A DNA stretch of 64,000 nucleotides. Source: Pipra filicauda. Its lineage: Eukaryota; Chordata; Aves; Passeriformes; Pipridae. The notes under the pieces were generated by a model. It was not told the DNA's origin and made no database searches. It saw nothing but the letters and a program-made list of their open reading frames with translations. Of the stretch, positions 23,901 through 37,019 are shown in pieces. The translations under genes were made by a program, and so were the position numbers. The stretch lies in the NCBI RefSeq assembly GCF_003945595.2, contig NW_024104314.1, positions 1,054,001 to 1,118,000 of the forward strand. Direction: 5' to 3'. Within the stretch, counting starts at the first letter, position 1, and the number at the start of each line of letters is the position of its first letter.

Positions 23901-24007
23901 GATGTCTGCGCAGCGCTTTGTGAAGAAAGTTCTCCCCGTCCTCTTCGCTGTATCAACCTCCATCATATTTGCCATCCAGATTTGCCATCCAAATAATTTG
24001 AGGACAA
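23901..24007 (+). other. weak orphan coding-exon candidate with signal-anchor-like start
   Basis: The segment begins after an acceptor-like GCTCTCCCAG, has an ATG at 23902, and encodes Met-Ser-Ala-Gln-Arg-Phe-Val-Lys-Lys followed by a hydrophobic stretch of about 19 residues (VLPVLFAVSTSIIFAIQIC), then stops being hydrophobic. A GTAAGG donor-like site follows at 24008. A short basic N-terminus before a hydrophobic segment is the pattern of a type II membrane protein or signal peptide. The open frame runs on to 24318 but with no recognisable domain. I do not recognise a family and no partner exon was found, so this may be chance in a CpG-bearing region (23880-24190). Confidence 0.15.
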
Positions 24008-24189
24008 GTAAGGAAAGAAAATGCGCAGCCAACTGCTTTCCATCGAGTGCACTGGTTTCTCCTGGACACTTTGCAAGAGTTTTGTTTAGCCCAGCTCTGG
24101 CTTCCGCCCGCAGAGATATGAACAAGCAAATGAGCCGCCGCCGCTCTCGTGTGAGGGTAAACGGCCTGACAGTGGTCACACAACGGCAG

Positions 24190-27100
24190 CTCAGGTCAGG
24201 GGGTTTGAAGTGTGACCTGGTGCTACAAAACCACAGCACGGCCTCAGTGATCTCCTTTGGTTTGTCATTCTGCTCTTCGCTCTCAAGGGCCTGTAAGAAA
24301 CCCTACAGAAATAAGTAGTGCCTGCGTTTGGGATTTTAGGGTGGTTTTTGAACAAGTCATTGCACCTCAGGTGGTAAAAATGTGTCTGTCATTTCTTTAA
24401 AAAACATTTCCTGTAAAATCAGCTGGGATTGTTACCCTGCCTGGGCTTTCCTCTGCTCTGCGGTAACCCAGCACTTCAGTACAAGAAGTATGGTCATTTT
24501 TATCTTGTTTTTTCTTAATAGAGCATATCCAGAGAGACTGCTGGTCTTCTCCACTTCGAGGGAAGACTAATTTAAAAACATCTTCATTATGCTGGTAGAA
24601 CCAGCCTATCCCTCAAACATTCATCTATCTTTCCTTGGAACAGTAAAAATGAAAAGGAGGTAGAGTTGAACTAATGTGGTGCAGGGGCTCCACACACACA
24701 GGGGAGCAACTGCAGGTTGCTTTCTCTTCAGCTGATCCAAATTTTTCTGCAGAGCCTGATTTTTGATAGCATGATTAAACACCATTTTTTAACAGGCCTG
24801 GGAAGGCAGCAGATTTGCTCTCAGTACACACATAAATAAAGCCATGATGTCTGAAGGTCTAAAAAATATCTGTAAAACATGTATCAGCAAGAAATAGCAT
24901 TTCCAAGGCATCCTGGATCTCAACTTCTCTGCTTGAATATTTCAACAGAAATCATTTGTGAGGATTTTTTTTAATCATCATGGATGTTTTAAAAAAGCTT
25001 GGTGGTTATTTTCCTGTTTGCAAAATGCTTTTCTTTTTAGTGTATCATTGACACATTTCTTACTCTATTTTATTTATTTATTTTTTCATATCAACTGTGT
25101 TAACTCTTAATGTCTTTTAAGGTGTTCATAGATGTTTTGACACAATAGATTTTTGCCTTTTCTCTTTGTCCTCACAGGAATCAGTCGTTTGCTGGCTGGG
25201 TGGATTTTTCCTTAGCAAATTTCAAAACACCCAGTGCTTTGCTTAATTACAGAGTCTCTTTTTTCAGCTTCCTCATCAGAAGATAGACCTAACTGTGTAA
25301 CATGCAGATTGAATTCCAGGTATTTCAGCCAACTATGCTGTGCAAGGCTTACTCTTGTGAACTTCTGAGTGGTTCTGTTGCATTAATTTTTCATGACCAT
25401 TTGCAGCAGCAAAGATTATCAGATAGTTTACTGCTAATAAGTAACAACAATGAAAGGCCAAATTAAAAACTGTTTTGTAAGTTAAAGAGCTCTACCTCCA
25501 GCTAATTCTATCTTTTTCATTACTTGCCCTATTCACAATGTCAGTTTTGGACTTGTATTTTCAGATTTCTTTCTTGTCTTTGTGGTTCAAGCCAAGGCAG
25601 AGACAGCAAGAGGCAGATGAGGACAGCAGAAGCAGGGACAGCCTTTTATCATTGTAAGTGCTTGATGAAAATGTATGTGAAACTTCAGCTTGAAACCAAT
25701 TATGCCTCAGCTCTTCACCTGAGGGAATAGAGTTAATAATCTCTCATTGTCTTCCTGTCCTGTCTTCTGCTATTATCTGTGCTACAATCCAAAGGAGCAC
25801 TGGTTTTAGCTGTTTAGCATTTCTATAATAATTGCAGCCACAAATGCAAAGAATTCTACTCAAAGTGCCATTCTTCAGAGTGAAATACAATGTCGATACC
25901 TCAGCTAACTGTAGGTGAACTTGAACTTTGCATTTTTTAACTAAAAAAAAAGGTTTCTTGTATGCTTTTGTTCTCTGAGAGAACCACAAAACAAAAATAC
26001 CTGTCTTTTAAATACCCAGCCCCACACTTCCTGACTGACCCGGTATGAACCACTGCTGCTCTGCACACATATTTCCTCTCTTTGAACAAAAATGTAAAAA
26101 AAAAAATTAGCCACAGTCTGGCAATATCGTGCTTTCCCATTGACCTTATCTCTCATCTTCTGGGGGCAGCAAGCTGCTCTGCACGAGGAGGTAGCTAAAG
26201 GCAGAGCAGAGCATGTGTGGTGAGGGGGGTTGGAGACTTTGGCTTCTCCTGCCCTGGTCTTTTCTGATTCTGTTGACTGGTCTTCTCCCTGACATCAAAG
26301 CACCTCACTGGTGTCCACCGTAGTAGGAGGCATTATTTTTTTTTTAATTTATTTATTTTTTTTAAATTTTTATTTACGTATTTGTTTATTTTAGTTTTAG
26401 TTTTGTATGTTTTCTTTTGGGTCAAATAGCGTTACATTTTGTCTTGTTTTCATAAAATGCCTCAACAAATTAGCTCTGTTTTGCCCTATTGAAACCCTGT
26501 TTTGATATAAATATTTGGATTTCATTTTAATCTGTTAAAATTATATTTATTTCTAAATAACTTATCCGTAGATCTAGTCATAAATTCTTATTAGTTGCAT
26601 ATAAATCAATAGAAAAACTGGTATTATTCAGCTTCACTATTTTTAAAATAAAAAAATAAAATTGATGCCAATTATCAGTTGTTGACAAAGCGAATCTTCT
26701 TTTAATCTATTTCCTGCCAGGTTATCGAACCAGGAGTTGTCTTCTGGTCTAACCTTTAAATCCTTGATTCCATGCTTAAGCCATTTTTGTTCTGACAGCA
26801 CGTGGCTGAACACAGGCTGCCTGTGTGTATATATATTACACATGCATATCTCAAAACAGACGTGAGTGCTTTAGGTTCTCATGGTTTTGATTTTTTTTTT
26901 CTTCCTAAGGATTAAAGGTATTAGATGTTTTCCTTAAAGCCCAGCTGTTGAAATCAGCAGAGTCCCTGAGACTCCTAGTGTTTGTTAAAAGAAAATAAAT
27001 TTTAAACAACCCTTTGCTTACAGAGAAAACTTAAAACAGGAGGAGAGGGCAAAGCCCAAAGGCTTAGAAACCAAAAGGCAATGAATTCAAAATTTGCCTA

Positions 27101-30100
27101 AGAAAACCAGAAGCTGTTACAATTGTTGGTTGATCTCAGGTGGGGCATTAGATGCACGTGAGACAGTGTGAAAAGAGCTGAGCCCATGAGGAGAGGAGAG
27201 TCCTGCTGGTTGGAAGTGACATATTTCAGAATTAGTGTTCCACTTTCTTTCTTAGGACTTCCTTTTTTTCCCCCCCTCCTGCTAGCAACAGCCATAACAA
27301 AATCTGTCCTTGCGAAGAAGAGAGTGTCATCAAAGGTGACAGCTTTTTTTCTTTTAAATTTTAAATTAACTAAAAGGCCCAGGGTGTTGAAAACTTGCTT
27401 AGAGATTTTGTATGCTTAAGGGGTCTTAACAGTGAGCTTTCACCCAGGTGGAATCAGAGCACAAAGAGGAAGAAACCTCCGTTTGACACTGCTCATCTCA
27501 GCAGTATATCATTCATTTTTCTGCACAGGATTAAAGGTAAGCTCTGTATTGCTGCCTTTGAGACTCAGCAGGGCAGCTATCCTTTGCAAAAATGGGGTTA
27601 AATAATTCCTGATGTGTGGCAGAAAGGTTCTGCAGACAAGACAGTTGGGTTTAAATTATCTGGCAGAGCCTTCTGTGCTCCAGCCTTTGTCTTTGTGAAA
27701 TATTCTGTAGCCTAGCTCTAGGATAAAAGGAATTTCCTAACCATAAAGGAAATTTAAAAAGCATTTACTTTGAAAGAGGAGATGGCATTTTAAAGTCTAA
27801 GAAAAAAATAGGAAACATTTTTGTGTGTGTTTAGTTTTTAAAATCATTACAAACACACACAAGTCTCGGGAGCTCATCTGAAGCTAATCAAGCTATTTTT
27901 ATTTCATTCCAATTCGGAGATCAGGTCAAGTAAGCATTTGCAAATTCACTTTGTTAGGTTCTTTATTCCAGACATTGTCTCCTGTTAAATGTTAGAAATT
28001 TTCCATTGAAATAAGTTTGATTGGTTTTTGTTGTTTTCTTCTCTCTTGGTAAAGTTCAAATTTTGTGTTTACTTTTAAAACATCTCATGGAGTGTCTAAG
28101 ATCCGATTTTCAGTCAAATATTACTGACTGAGAGGTGTTGGCCGCTGGTACTTACAAACGTATTGTGAAGTTTCTGAATTTTGTGGCACAAATATAACCT
28201 GTTTTGGAGATATGAAAGGCTTCTCATATATGTCTTTTAATATGATAAGTGAAATAATAGGACTCTACCTATATATATAAATACACATGAGTTTGAGATC
28301 AGCAGCCATATGTGGTTGTTGGTACCTGCCTGAATTTCTGAAAAATGATCCTTTGCCAACAGAGGCCCTTCTGAAGCTGCAAAGTTAAAATTGCTCCCCA
28401 TGGTACTCAGCAGTGTCATGTTTTCTCCACCCACCTGCCCCAGAGCACAGTCCCTCCAGACTCTAACACAGATTTGTTCTGCCAGCTGGAAGGCGGTTTG
28501 AGAGACTAGAAAACTTAAGCAGCCTATCTCAAATATCTAATTTAGTCAGGATTTTAGTAATTAGCACATACATTATCCCAATTTCCTCCCCCTTCATTTA
28601 TTCCCTCTTTTAAATTGCTAACAAATATGTTACTAAGATTGGGTCCCTGTGCCAGGGTCTGTCGTAGATCACCCAATACCAACTTCAACCTTGATCTGTT
28701 GATGCACAGGATCTCTAACACTGTATGTTAAAAAGATGCTTATTATAAAAAGTAGAACAGAAGGTTTTGACCTTTAATGTGACTCACTCAGTTATGACTA
28801 CAGTGCATAAAGATAACAGCAGTTGCAATAAAGATTTGCATTCTATACAAATATGCTGATCCTGGAGATACACCAGATGGATGCTTTTCCAAGGCACAGG
28901 CATCTGCAAGGCGTATTCCTGAAGAGCATCTCTCATTCTACCCCTATTCAGAAATCATCACTCAAGAACATCATTAATTTTTCAATCCTATTTTGATTTC
29001 AGTGAGATTTTGACGTGTTTTTTTCATGATTACATGTTTATCTGCATTAGGACCAGCATGCTCTCTCCATCCCCAGAGAATTCTAGTGCTTTAATTAGCT
29101 AGAGGGCTTTTCAAAACTTTTGTGATGTAGCATGTATCACATTAAAGCTGATTTTTGCATGAGTGAGCACAGATGCAAGGAACTTCTCCTCCCTTCCTGT
29201 GTGCCCTGAGGGAAGGCCTTAGACAATAATAAATCCCTGCAATCAGCCATGTAGAAAGTAGAGAAAGACGCTGTTTTATGGTCCCAGAAGAGCTTCCACC
29301 AGCAGAAGCAAAATTAGTGTTAGGAAGACTTCAGCAGAATGGGAGGAAAATGGAAAATAAGCAGTGAGAGAGCACTTGGTGTGTGTTCCTCCTGTGAGTG
29401 CAGCACACTGTGAGACCCCACTGTGGCTCCCCATGAGGAGCTCAGAGCAGTGGCTAAATGCTCCATTCAGCCTTGCTCATCGCTGTGCCCAGCCTGATTT
29501 CAGTTACCCTTCCTAAGCCTCTCCGAGCTTACAGGGATAATGAGTGAGAGCGGGAGGCTAAAGCAGATGGTAACAGAGCCTTTTCTCTCCCAAACTCGCC
29601 TGTGGCGCTGCTCTGCAGCGGGAAAGAAATGAAAGGTTGAAAGTTACCCAGGGGGAAGAGCCAGACTGGTTCTTGCTGAATTGCAACTCACTTCCTTCGA
29701 AACTGTTGCCAAATGCTGCTTTTTCCCAGTCTTTCCCACTCAAAATCACATAATTTTTTTATGACAGATTTTCATGTACTTGGCTTAAAAAGCACAGAAG
29801 GAAAATTTTCCAGGTTCCCTGCAGAGCCTCCTGCAGTTTTCCTGTTCTGCTGAGGCCTTAGTAACACTGGTATCAACTCACTGTTGATAGTACTGGTAAT
29901 GAGCTGCTGGCATTTTATCACTGTGCATGTAGTGGCTGTAGTATTTAACATTTCATCTGAAGGTGTGATTGCAGACCCTCTAAATACACTGGTGTTGTAT
30001 GTAGCCAAAACTGGCTCAAGACACTGAGTAAATAGCTAGATAGTGTGTGTATAAAAAGCACGTTTTGACAACTTTGTTCAAATGTTTTTGCATGTCTGTT

Positions 30101-33100
30101 TAGAAAGGTTTTTATTGATCATCCCAAAGCACACAGCAGAGTTTTTGCTCAACTGAAACTTCTGAAAAAATAATTCTGACAAATGAAAAGTTTTTTTCTA
30201 GCATACTGAGCTTTGTCATGAGAAAATGCCATTCCAAAGTCAGGATATTAAGTATAAAATATGGAAGCCCTGTTCTGCCCAAGACATGTAACTGCTGGAA
30301 GTTTTTTGGCAAACCTCATTCTCTGGGGCTGACGCCTTGAAAATGGGAAATAATGATTTCCATTCTTTTTTAAAAATTGTTGTGACATCTACAGATGCAA
30401 ATTGTTACAGAAGTTGTAAGGGATAGCACTATATTTTGTGTATGAGGCCAGCGGGCAGGAACTCCTTGGAATTTTTTTTGAAGTCAGTGCTTGCAAATAG
30501 CAAGGGAGTGGGTGACTGGACTGGGAGAAGCTGAACATTTGAGGCTTCACAAACATTTCAGCAGGCAACAGGCCAGCAACTTACGAGTACAACCTCCCTT
30601 CCTTCATGTCAGCTTTTCCGCTGGTGACTTGAATAGTTTACTTTAAGTTGATATTTACTTTTAAATATTATGATTAAGTGACAATAATTTACCAAGATTA
30701 AAATGAAACTCTGATAAGAATGGAGCCAAGTATACATCATAACACTTTCTAAAAGAAACACGCTTTTCAAGAAGCCTGAACTCTGTTATGCTGAGAAGAT
30801 ATGCTGGGAGTGTTGGACCTGTCACACAGTATGACAGTGTTTGAGGGTGAGTCCTATGTGAAGTTCATTATTTGATCTGGACAATGTTCTCAAAGATCAG
30901 CTTCACATCAGAGAGGCCCTTTGAGGCATTAAAGGTGATCACTAAAACCTGATCAAGGCTTCCCAGAGTAGCGGAAGCAATGCCACGAGGAGCTGGGGTG
31001 GTGCAGGACTGCTCTGCCAGTGACAACAGCCACTGGGAGGGACGTCCTTGCCCCCTCCCTCCAGAATGTAGCAGTTGTCTCTAAAATACTTGTTCCTCCT
31101 GCCTAATGACTCTTTAACATTTCTTACAATTGAGGGGATAAAGCTATGCAACTTTTAGCTTCTCCACAAAAGCTGTATTTTCTTGGTGGGTCCTGTGAGG
31201 AGTTTTGTGACCATTATTTATTTTAACCACTGACAGCCTAGCCAGTCCTGTGATTCTCTTTTGTGCCTTGCTTTATTCTTCAGGGGAAGCAATCAACACT
31301 TCATTACCACATACAAGACAGGGCTGAACTTTCCGGTGCTGTGATTAAGAAAGTGTCAGTGTCAACACTATAAACTGCCTTATGACCCAAACATAAAAAT
31401 GTACTTCCAGCTGAAAAACTCGCTTTCAGATCTTATAATATGAATTGTGATTATATTTTTTAACAATTCAAGAAGCCTTTTAAAATTACACAAAGAAAGT
31501 CAAACTGAAAAAAAGGAGAGAAAAAAAGAAAAAAGGAAGAAAGATTTTATTCTAGTAGCTAACCTTGTCGTCTTTAAACACACAGGCTTTGCTGGGGCCA
31601 GATTCTTCAACTCAGATGGAGAACTAATTTCCCCACATCTCTTCTCAGCATACATATACAGGATTTTTTGCTACAAAAAGAGAACTGAAGATGTCACCTG
31701 ATAATTATCTGTGACTATGAGGTCCACTGTCCTTACAGGAAATTCTGTTGTCTGCCTGGAGTTTTGAGGTTTGAAAGTTGGATGGCAGAGTTGCTGATTC
31801 TGATAATAACTCAGATCTTCTCTTGTGACTGTGAGGCTGCCTGAGTACTCTTATATCTGGTGTAGTGGATGTGCTCAGTAACAGCTGGTGTTTCCAAGAG
31901 TTACTATTTTATTGATTTGGTTTTGAGGATTCCTTACTCCATCTATATGGCTGGGAATTTGTTACAGGATTCAGTGTTATGATCCCCACTGCAGCTATGA
32001 TTTTCTCCCACATATGTACTTTCTCTGACCGTTTAATGACTCTTCAGCTTTAACAGAGTTTTATCAGGTAAGTCCAAGGTTGTGCAAGGAATGTTGGGAA
32101 TTGGTAGATTTTAGTGGACCCAAGTCCCATATTCTTTGCAGCAGTGTTTAATTCGGCAGCAAAGCTCTGAGCATGATACAGATGTTCAACTCCGTGCCTG
32201 TGTGGCTTGCAGGTTGTTCAAGGGTGGTTCCTGTGCCAAAGCTGTGCCATATGACTGCTGAGGAGGCTGTTGGTACCTGGCCAAGTGAAGCAGAACCAGG
32301 AGGGGCTTCTGAGGCTGGTGTTTGCTGGAACTTGGATTCATTATCAATGGACCCAAGTGACTTCTGAATCTGACAGCTCGGAATAAGAGACTACTGTTAC
32401 CTCCTGCTTGTATAACACCCAGGATCACCTGCACCCTTCAGCTCCCTGTGGTATGTGCTGTGTACAGATGTTTGGCTATTAGCTTTTGCAGCTGTGGAAG
32501 TTGGCCTCTTGGCACGTGCATTCTGCCTCTGTTCATATAATTTCAAAAGCAGCTTCATCATAAAACACTGAAGGCTTTAAAGACGAAGAGCAAAAAATGA
32601 AGTATAGGAGAGAAACCGTGATGTGATTGAGACTTATTCTGCTATTCTCATCCTTTTACCATCATGGCTCCTGTAAGATGTTGTACTGTGAACTTGTAAC
32701 TGAGTCACATGTTATGAAGAGAGAAACTTTTCCCAGGTTTGGCATCTAGAAAAATGTGAAGAGTCTTTAGCAAGATGGCATGAAATTGTGAACAGTGATG
32801 AGATTGTAATGATCATCTTCTTGTTTTGCATTTAAAATGATCCACACCTTTTGCAGGTATTGGGTTTTCAGAGTTTTTCCTTTTTGTGGTAGCGTATTCT
32901 GAATACCTTCTTCACTTCTGTCTTGATAAGTCATACTTATTCGAATCCCTTTGGTGCTTTTGACTTGTTAGTTTGTTTTTGGGAAGAGTTTCTGAAACTG
33001 CTCCTACGATACAGCTGGACACAATTGACGTTTCTCTTCACAGGTAGCTAGGCAGTAAAGCTGGTGGTGCTTGGTGAAGAACCTGTTGCTGCCTCATTCC

Positions 33101-33890
33101 AGGTATCATTTTGTTCCACTAGTTTCTGCATGTGTAGGGTGAAAGAATTAGTAAAAAACACACTTTGGCTATTATTCAACCACTTTCAATGCTGACTGAA
33201 ATTATGGAAAACTTTTTTTTCCTCTCAGTAAAGTGAGTTAGCTTGTTGAAAGACACGTTCTTTTCACTCCCTTGTGCCAGCCACCGGTGGTGGAAGGAGG
33301 GGAGATGAAGAGCTATCTCCATGAGATTTAACTTCAGCTTTTGGGAACTAGCATTTGGAATATGGGAACGGCTGCTGTAACATGGAGTGGTCCTTGCAGA
33401 AAGCCAAGAGCTTCCCCTGCACGGGGAAACTTGTTCCTTGCAAATGCTGTACCATCCCTAGCTTTGGTTTCTAGGCATTTGTTTTGGTGTCTTCTGAACT
33501 GGCATGACTTGTTCCCTGTGATGACCTTGTTATCCCGCCTGTGGATGTAGGAATTTACCCCAGCTTTACCAAATTGGTCTAGGGCAAGAGTGATACCTCA
33601 AGTTTAATGACTGTACCAGGGTTTGACCTCCAGGCAGCGTGGCCTGTCCTATCACTACTCTTCTGAATCCCAACCTGGGAAATACTTTTAGCGTTGCCGC
33701 TCGTAAGCTGAGGTGGCTGTGATACAACTGCAGTGGATGACCTTGAGAGTCAGTTTTAACTTGTTAACATAACTGCAAGACAGTGAAGTTTGAGAGCCTT
33801 TTCCTAAGCTCCAGGTACTGCTCAATCCTCCTGCTCAGAACATCAACTCTAAGAGCCGGACAGCCCGACCTGGCAGGAGGGGCAGGCTTA
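24190..33890. other. intergenic DNA upstream of PLCG2
   Basis: About 9.7 kb show no gene that I can support. Most of it is A/T-rich with low-complexity patches, notably T/A-only DNA at 26334-26400. The 26440-26640 stretch is markedly A/T-rich and could include conserved non-coding DNA, but I cannot show this. A few short open frames have no support. Confidence 0.55.
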
Positions 33891-33893
33891 GCA

Positions 33894-33996
33894 AGTGGTC
33901 CCAGTTCTGCATATGGTACAGGACACCTTCTAGGTTTATCTCCTGCAGTTCCTACAGTCAAAGGGAAAGCGTCAGGTAGCGGTGTCTGCGTCTAAC
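33894..33996. repeat. 103-bp dispersed repeat, copy A (upstream of PLCG2 exon 1)
   Basis: This stretch, starting AAGTGGTCCCAGTTCTGCAT, recurs at 35538-35640 in the same orientation with close to 90% identity by eye. The two copies flank the PLCG2 CpG island, one about 20 bases before it and one about 1.1 kb after exon 1. It may be a short retroposed fragment or a local duplication. No repeat family was recognised. Confidence 0.8.
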
Positions 33997-34130
33997 CCAG
34001 AGCCTGTGCATCAGGGGGCGGCTGAGGGGCAGTGGCTGCAAAGGGCTCGCCCCGACACCAGCCCCGGGGGCGGGGGAGGTGGAGGAACGGGGCGAGGAGT
34101 CCCAGTCCGGCTTCGCCGCTCAGGGAGGGC

Positions 34131-34182
34131 ACGGGAGGGCAGGAGAAGGTACGGGAGGGCAGGAGAAGGTACGGGAGGGCAG
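34131..34182. repeat. 20-bp tandem repeat in PLCG2 promoter
   Basis: ACGGGAGGGCAGGAGAAGGT is repeated exactly twice (34131-34150, 34151-34170), followed by a partial third copy. The unit is purine-rich and lies 220-270 bases before the end of exon 1, so copy number could affect promoter binding sites. Confidence 0.9.
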
Positions 34183-34269
34183 GGCCGGTCCCCGGCGCGC
34201 TGACGGACCCCGCGCCCTCGGCCGCCCCGCGCCTGTGGGTGGCCGCGGGGTCAGGAGGCGCCGCCCCTT

Positions 34270-34401
34270 CCCGGTGACGGCAGAAGCAGAAGTGGAGCCC
34301 CGAGAGGCGCCGCGGGACCAGCGGGACCAGCGGCGGCACCGGCAGCGGCAGCCGCAGGCACGGCCCCGCCGCCGCACGGAGCTGCCGCCGCCGCCGCGCA
34401 G
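34270..34401 (+). other. PLCG2: PLCG2 exon 1 (5' UTR, non-coding)
   Basis: A consensus donor CAG|GTGAGC sits at 34399-34407 inside the CpG island, and no coding start precedes it: the 130 bases before the donor contain no ATG. This fits the known PLCG2 layout, where exon 1 is untranslated and the ATG is in exon 2. The transcription start is a guess; only the 3' boundary is supported. Confidence 0.6.
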
Positions 34402-35537
34402 GTGAGCGCGGCCCCGGGGGATGCCGCAGGAGGGGCTCTCCCCGCCGCGCTGAGCGGCGGCCGCGGCCCCGACGGCTGCAGGTGCCGCGGGGCTGGGGCG
34501 GGGCGGCGAGCCCGGGCGTGAGGGAGGGTCTGGCGGGGGGAGGCGGGGGCTGCGGGCGAGTGCGGGCTCGGGGAGAGCGACGGGCAGCCCGCGAGGGGCG
34601 AGGGAGGGACGTGCCGCGGGGAGAAGGGACAGGGAGGGTCGTCCCGCGGGGCGGAGGGTGCCTGGGCTGGAGGGGACGGGGCAGTGCGGGCGCTCCCCGA
34701 GGGGCTCGGAGAGGACACTGCCTGGCGCCTCGCGTGTGGCCGCTCTCCGCCGCAGCCCAGCCTGGGGAAGAAGAAGGAAGGAAACCTTCAGTGTGGCGTG
34801 TCCCTGACAGCAGCCCAGCCATGCACAGCCCTGCCGGGGCGAGGGCCCAGCCGGGCCGGGGCAGGTGGGCACCGTCTTGCTGCGGTTCCCCTCCCCTGCT
34901 CATCGCCAGACCGCAGGACTCCCAGGGCGGCAGCTGCATCGCAAGAGCAGCACACTGATTATTATTAATTATCAGTGCTGTGGGGCTGCACTGGTGTTGC
35001 TGGTGGATATCCATACTGGTAGTGTTGCCTGCTCGGGTTAGGAGGTGTCCTAAACGCATCCAAAGGCAGAGCTTGGATGCAACAACAGTTTTGCAGTACC
35101 CAGAGCACATGGGGAAACTTAGGAATTGACCTGTGGTCAAACTTTGTATGACCTTGTGTGCCTGGAAAGCACCTGCTTTGTCATACTGGCGAAATTACAA
35201 CAGAGTATGGATTCATTAGTGCTTATCTGAGATGTTCTTTGCTAGCTTGTACAATTATAGTTTGCCTTTACTACAGTTATTCCTCGCTGTCTGTTATTGC
35301 AAAGAAAGTTAGGAGCTGTAGACTGATCTTCAGATAAGAAGGGTTTATTTCTGAAAGTCTGAAGTACTGTAATGAAGTAAAACTAAATATACAGGTTTTT
35401 GGATAGATTAAGTAGTTTGTTTTTTTCATGTCCATGTTCACTTGGTTACTTGCAGTGAGTCTTTTAGACTCTTCAGTCCAAATCAGTCAGGCTTTTCAAC
35501 TAAAAAGTGTCAAAACAGCTCTTACATAAACAATAAC

Positions 35538-35640
35538 AAGTGGTCCCAGTTCTGCATATGGTACAGGACACCTTCAGAATTTAACTCCTGTAGTTCCTAC
35601 AGTCAAAGGGAAAGAGTCATGGATTGGTGTCTGTGTCTAG
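35538..35640. repeat. 103-bp dispersed repeat, copy B (PLCG2 intron 1)
   Basis: This is the second copy of the element at 33894-33996, in the same orientation and separated by about 1.6 kb. The best-conserved run covers the first 40 bases and a later 20-base block (GTTCCTACAGTCAAAGGGAA). Copy A has several CpG where copy B has TpG or CpA, for example GTCTGCGTCT versus GTCTGTGTCT. This fits methylation decay of B outside the CpG island. Confidence 0.8.
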
Positions 35641-37019
35641 AGCTTATGGCATGCTTCTGTGATTATTAACTCACTTGTTGAATCCTGTAAGTGGTGCTGG
35701 ACCTTTCTACTTTAGGCTTCAGTAACTTTGCAGTAGAAGAGCAGTAAAGCTTCTGTTGCACACAGCATCTTGTAATTCACACTCTGCTGGGCTAGAGGCA
35801 TCCAGGTGATGAGGGTCATTATGAAATTCTGCTGCATGAATGGGTAGAAATATTGTTAATTCAAATAGTTGTGCAGTCATGGGTGTAGGGAGGTGAGGGG
35901 CACCTGTTGGTAAGACATGTTTTAAAGGTTAGGTCTAAAGCCAAGGGCTTATGTTAGTTCCTTTACTCTTAGGCAGCTCTCTGTGATGTTATTCTTAAAC
36001 TGGAGCAGGTAACCAGAACAGTCTAGAAGTGATCACTTAGGTTGGTCAAATATTGCAGTATTCCTTCCATCTTTTCTGACAAAGTGGGTATCCTCAGCTA
36101 CACTATTATTTCACAGTAAGTTAAAAACTTGGCCTATGACTTAGGATTCAAGTTAAACTAAAACCACTGTTCTCTCTGGTTTTGGAAGAAAGAGCTACTT
36201 TAAAAGGGGAAGTCCAGTATATTCTATTCAGCGGAAACTGTTTAAGAAGCCACTTTGGAAAGGCAGTTCCTTTGTACTGAAGGACTTATCTCTCAGAAAA
36301 CCTGCTGCATTGCCTTTTATTAAATAGCTGTACTTAGAAACTCCTTTTCTTATTGTTCTAAGTCATGTTTCCTTTCACAGCGACACCTTGTAGTGTAAAA
36401 GGCAGAGCTGATGTATATTTCTCTACAGTCTCCTAAAAAACTGTGCTAATTTAAAAGTTCAGATATTTGGTATTGCAGCGAAGTGTTACTAAAATGGTTA
36501 AACCTTGTTCCAAATCGCAGCATATTTGGTTTATTACAATTCTTATTGAAAAGACCAAAGTGAGAAGATGGGTTTTCTTTTATTTGTCAGAAAAACAGAC
36601 ACTGTAGAAAGATTTTACTTTAATTTTTTGTTTTCCCCTCCTTTCATTTCTTGTTAATACCAGTCATTGCAGCAAGACAAGATGACTACGGCTGTCTTGT
36701 TAGGTGCAAACCTGTGATAATTCAGATGATTCTCTGATTAGTGCCAGGGAGTCTGAAAGGATCAGTTACATTATGGCTAAACCATAAAAATCTGCTGTTG
36801 CTTACGGTACTTAAATTGTTCACTCCCTCTGAGTTGTAGCATTGGAGTATATATATATTTTCAGTATTATAAGGAAAGAATACTCCATTTTTTTATTATC
36901 ATAACAACGTTGTTGGTATAAAACCCCACATAATGTGTATAATGTTTTGCAAAACGTGGTGTGAGATGATTCCTGCTGTGGAGCACTTCAGATTCACGAG
37001 GGGCAGTGCAGAAGAGGCC

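Larger units (their letters stand above)
34010..34880 (+). promoter_or_regulatory. PLCG2: PLCG2 CpG-island promoter
   Basis: Very high GC and CpG density starts abruptly near 34010 and fades near 34880, in contrast to the A/T-rich DNA on both sides. GC boxes of Sp1 type occur at 34066-34076 and 34496-34508. No TATA box sits at a sensible distance from exon 1, which fits a dispersed CpG-island promoter. The non-coding first exon ends inside the island at 34401. The same GC bias creates long proline/arginine-rich open frames on both strands, which are artefacts. Confidence 0.85.

Noticed and set aside
23868..24239. Minus-strand open frame of 123 codons opposite the 23.9-kb candidate exon
   Set aside because: No domain, and it lacks the exon-like boundary signals seen on the plus strand.
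33992..35140. Minus-strand open frame of 382 codons, and overlapping frames of 250 and 155 codons, over the PLCG2 promoter
   Set aside because: The frames lie in the CpG island, and their products are proline, arginine and alanine runs caused by GC bias. There is no domain and no splice structure, and several overlapping frames on both strands look equally open.
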